A stretch of DNA of 64,000 nt, taken from contig OX465103.1 in assembly GCA_949987565.1 (NCBI GenBank), forward strand, positions 3,897,548 to 3,961,547. The letters are read 5' to 3'. Shown piece after piece: positions 62,111 through 64,000 of the stretch. The notes beneath the pieces were generated by a model. It did no database searches. It was not told the origin of the DNA and saw only the letters and a program-made list of their open reading frames with translations. Each line of letters opens with the position of its first letter. Within the stretch, counting starts at the first letter, position 1. The position numbers were made by a program, and so were the translations under genes. This DNA is from Luidia sarsii. Its lineage: Eukaryota; Echinodermata; Asteroidea; Paxillosida; Luidiidae.

Positions 62111-64000
62111 GCCCCTTCCTTCTCCTGCTACTCATTTCCCTGATGCTGCTCACCTTTTCCTTCTCCTGCTTATCATCTTTCTCCTTCGTTTTTCATTGTC
62201 CTTTCTGATTTCGTGAAAAGATAGATTTGCAATAAGATTCAATTTGTAACTTGTAGGCCAACATGTACCAATACTAAATGTTACAAATGAAACTGATCAT
62301 CAGTTTTTAATGGTTTTAATGGTTTTCTTTTCATCGCTTGTTTGCTGTGACAAGGTTAACCATTGTAAGGAAACACAGTCATTTGATCAACTTTCAAGGA
62401 ATTTAAGAAGTCTAAAGTAGTCACATTTTACATTCTCATGGTATACACACAAAATGCGATGACGTGCATTTGACCCTTTTTAACTTCTATTTACGATGCA
62501 TTCTATCACACTTTAAAGTTTTCGGTGAGGAGGCTGAAAACACATTCAACACAATCACTAATGATGCTTTGGAAATGATGCTTAGGAAAGGGGAATGATT
62601 TGTATCTAATTCGAACCCGCAACTGCTGCCTTCTAGTGCAGACGCCTTTACCCTATCTGCATTGGTGGATGGCTAAAAAATATGAATTATTGCTTCATGA
62701 CTGTTGTCATTATTGTCTTGCGCACATTTTGACATCTAATTTCACTTCATCGGACATTAGGTTTTACATATCAATTAGTATTTGTAGGTCATTACAGTTG
62801 CATATATTTGTGTACAATTTAAAGCTGTTAGGCAGTGGCTTGCATTTCTTAATGAATCGTGCTCAGGAATTCATGCTGCACTGATTTCATGCTTCTGTAT
62901 CATTCTGAGATAAAAAAAATAAAAATATGGAAGCAATAAATAAATAAATACATGTAAGCAATGTAAAAAGTAAAACAAAAGCAATAAAAACAATAAAACG
63001 AAAGCAATCCAAACAATAAAACAAAAGCAATAAAAGCAATAAAAAACATGGACATAACAAGTGCTGGCTTCTTGCTGTAACGGAGAAGTTGAGTTTTAAA
63101 TGTACACATCAAATTAAATCAGAACTGATTTCTCATTGCGAAAACTGTTATGCAAAAATACATGAAATATTCATCATGAATAGTTAATATGCTAATATTT
63201 CTCCAAATTTGCATATTTGTTCAAAATTAGCTAATAACTCATTAACTTTGCTTATTTCGTTGAAATTTATCATGCAATTAGAAACGGGCTTTTAGTTTCT
63301 GAGATCAATAGGGTGCCTCCATTTCATGTAGCAAAATAACCCACTACACACAGGGCTCAATAAGGTCTTAAATAACATCCGGAGACAACAAGAAACCATA
63401 AGCATATTGCAGATAGGTTTTGCCAGAAACGTAATGACAATCAACAATTCTTGTCCTATAATATATTTTTAGATTCGACTCTGCTAAAATACTTACGAAA
63501 AGTTTACAATCAGTATCTCATGTCAATCTTCGTATAGTTATTTGGTTTTGGTGTATCTGGTGTGGAATCGTTGATGGGAAATCTATGGTAGTTATCTAGA
63601 GGATATTACAAATTAAATAAGTTTGGGTATTTCTCAAACTGAATCATTTCAATATTATCATCTGTACGTTCTATGTACTCCACAAACTAGATGAGTCCTA
63701 AAATAGGGCCATTTCCCCTATGTCTTAAAATGAAAATTTAAAAGGTAGAATTTATAGTATGTGATGCGTTAGGGTAACAAAAGTCTTGGTGTATTTAGTG
63801 TTAAATTGAATTAGCAAAATATGAGGTAATTCTTGAAATGTTTTACAAACTTTATTTATCACATATTGTTCATGGAAATATATCGTTTAACTTATAATTT
63901 CTGTATAATTATTCTCACCATTCAGAAAAATCCACGTATCCTATAATTTGCCCAAGTATCCCCTTAAAAAATACAGGTGAGAGGTATATCATTTCTTGTA
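62111..64000. other. 3' flank, no gene recognised
   Basis: AT-rich sequence with a tRNA-like SINE scrap at 62600-62670 (TTCGAACCCGCAACTGC) and an AATAAA-rich simple repeat (AAAGCAATAAAACAA) at 62930-63055. Nothing else was recognised. Confidence 0.6.

Noticed and set aside
61476..62208. Leu-rich and Ser/Cys-rich frames after the SRCR gene
   Set aside because: Translations of the CT-rich minisatellite in the 3' flank.

Overview
This is a stretch of animal nuclear genome. Genes are split by GT-AG introns, exons are GC-richer than the AT-leaning introns, and the spaces between are crowded with microsatellites, minisatellites, MITE-like hairpins, tRNA-derived SINE copies and broken LINE pieces. 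The gene families (DSTYK, NDUFA12, HAUS7, a HEXIM-like gene, a multi-SRCR secreted protein), the abundance of the palindromes ACATGT/TGTACA and the degenerate CR1/L2-type LINE point to an invertebrate deuterostome. An echinoderm or another ambulacrarian is my best guess and a cephalochordate is possible; the species cannot be fixed from this window.

Layout. (1) 1-2787: intron or upstream flank of DSTYK, full of TGTACA repeats. (2) 2788-15181, plus strand: the last eight coding exons of DSTYK, covering the whole kinase domain. One kinase intron holds a 1.4-kb CTCGCTCCCCC minisatellite. (3) 15182-21682: 3' flanks with no recognised gene. (4) 21683-25423, minus strand: a complete four-exon NDUFA12 (complex I accessory subunit). 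(5) 25485-34587, plus strand: a complete ten-exon HAUS7 (augmin subunit), divergent from NDUFA12 with only 61 bp between the start codons. (6) 34588-44004: HAUS7 3' UTR and intergenic DNA with several transposable elements. (7) 44005-44955, minus strand: a single-exon HEXIM-like gene (7SK/P-TEFb regulator). (8) 45046-51144: intergenic, with a THAP-domain relic, a 154-bp tandem array and a hexamer array. (9) 51145-61504, plus strand: a complete eight-exon secreted protein with a signal peptide, five SRCR domains each on its own 318-nt exon, and a C-terminal PAN/apple-like domain. Its first intron carries the LINE remains. (10) 61505-64000: CT-rich minisatellite and unannotated DNA.

The genes do not form a pathway. 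They are housekeeping functions (respiration, spindle microtubule branching, transcription-elongation control), one signalling kinase, and one immune-type or scavenger-receptor-type secreted protein of a class often expanded in invertebrate deuterostomes. The most unusual material is in the repeats. A recurring short element ends in a hairpin followed by GAAACGTC and looks like a decayed hammerhead. It occurs as single arms or as foldbacks, has target-site duplications of variable length, and in one copy duplicated a HAUS7 splice donor. In another copy its arms flank a segment also found 480 bp away. These features recall Penelope-like retroelements or retrozymes, but that reading is inference.
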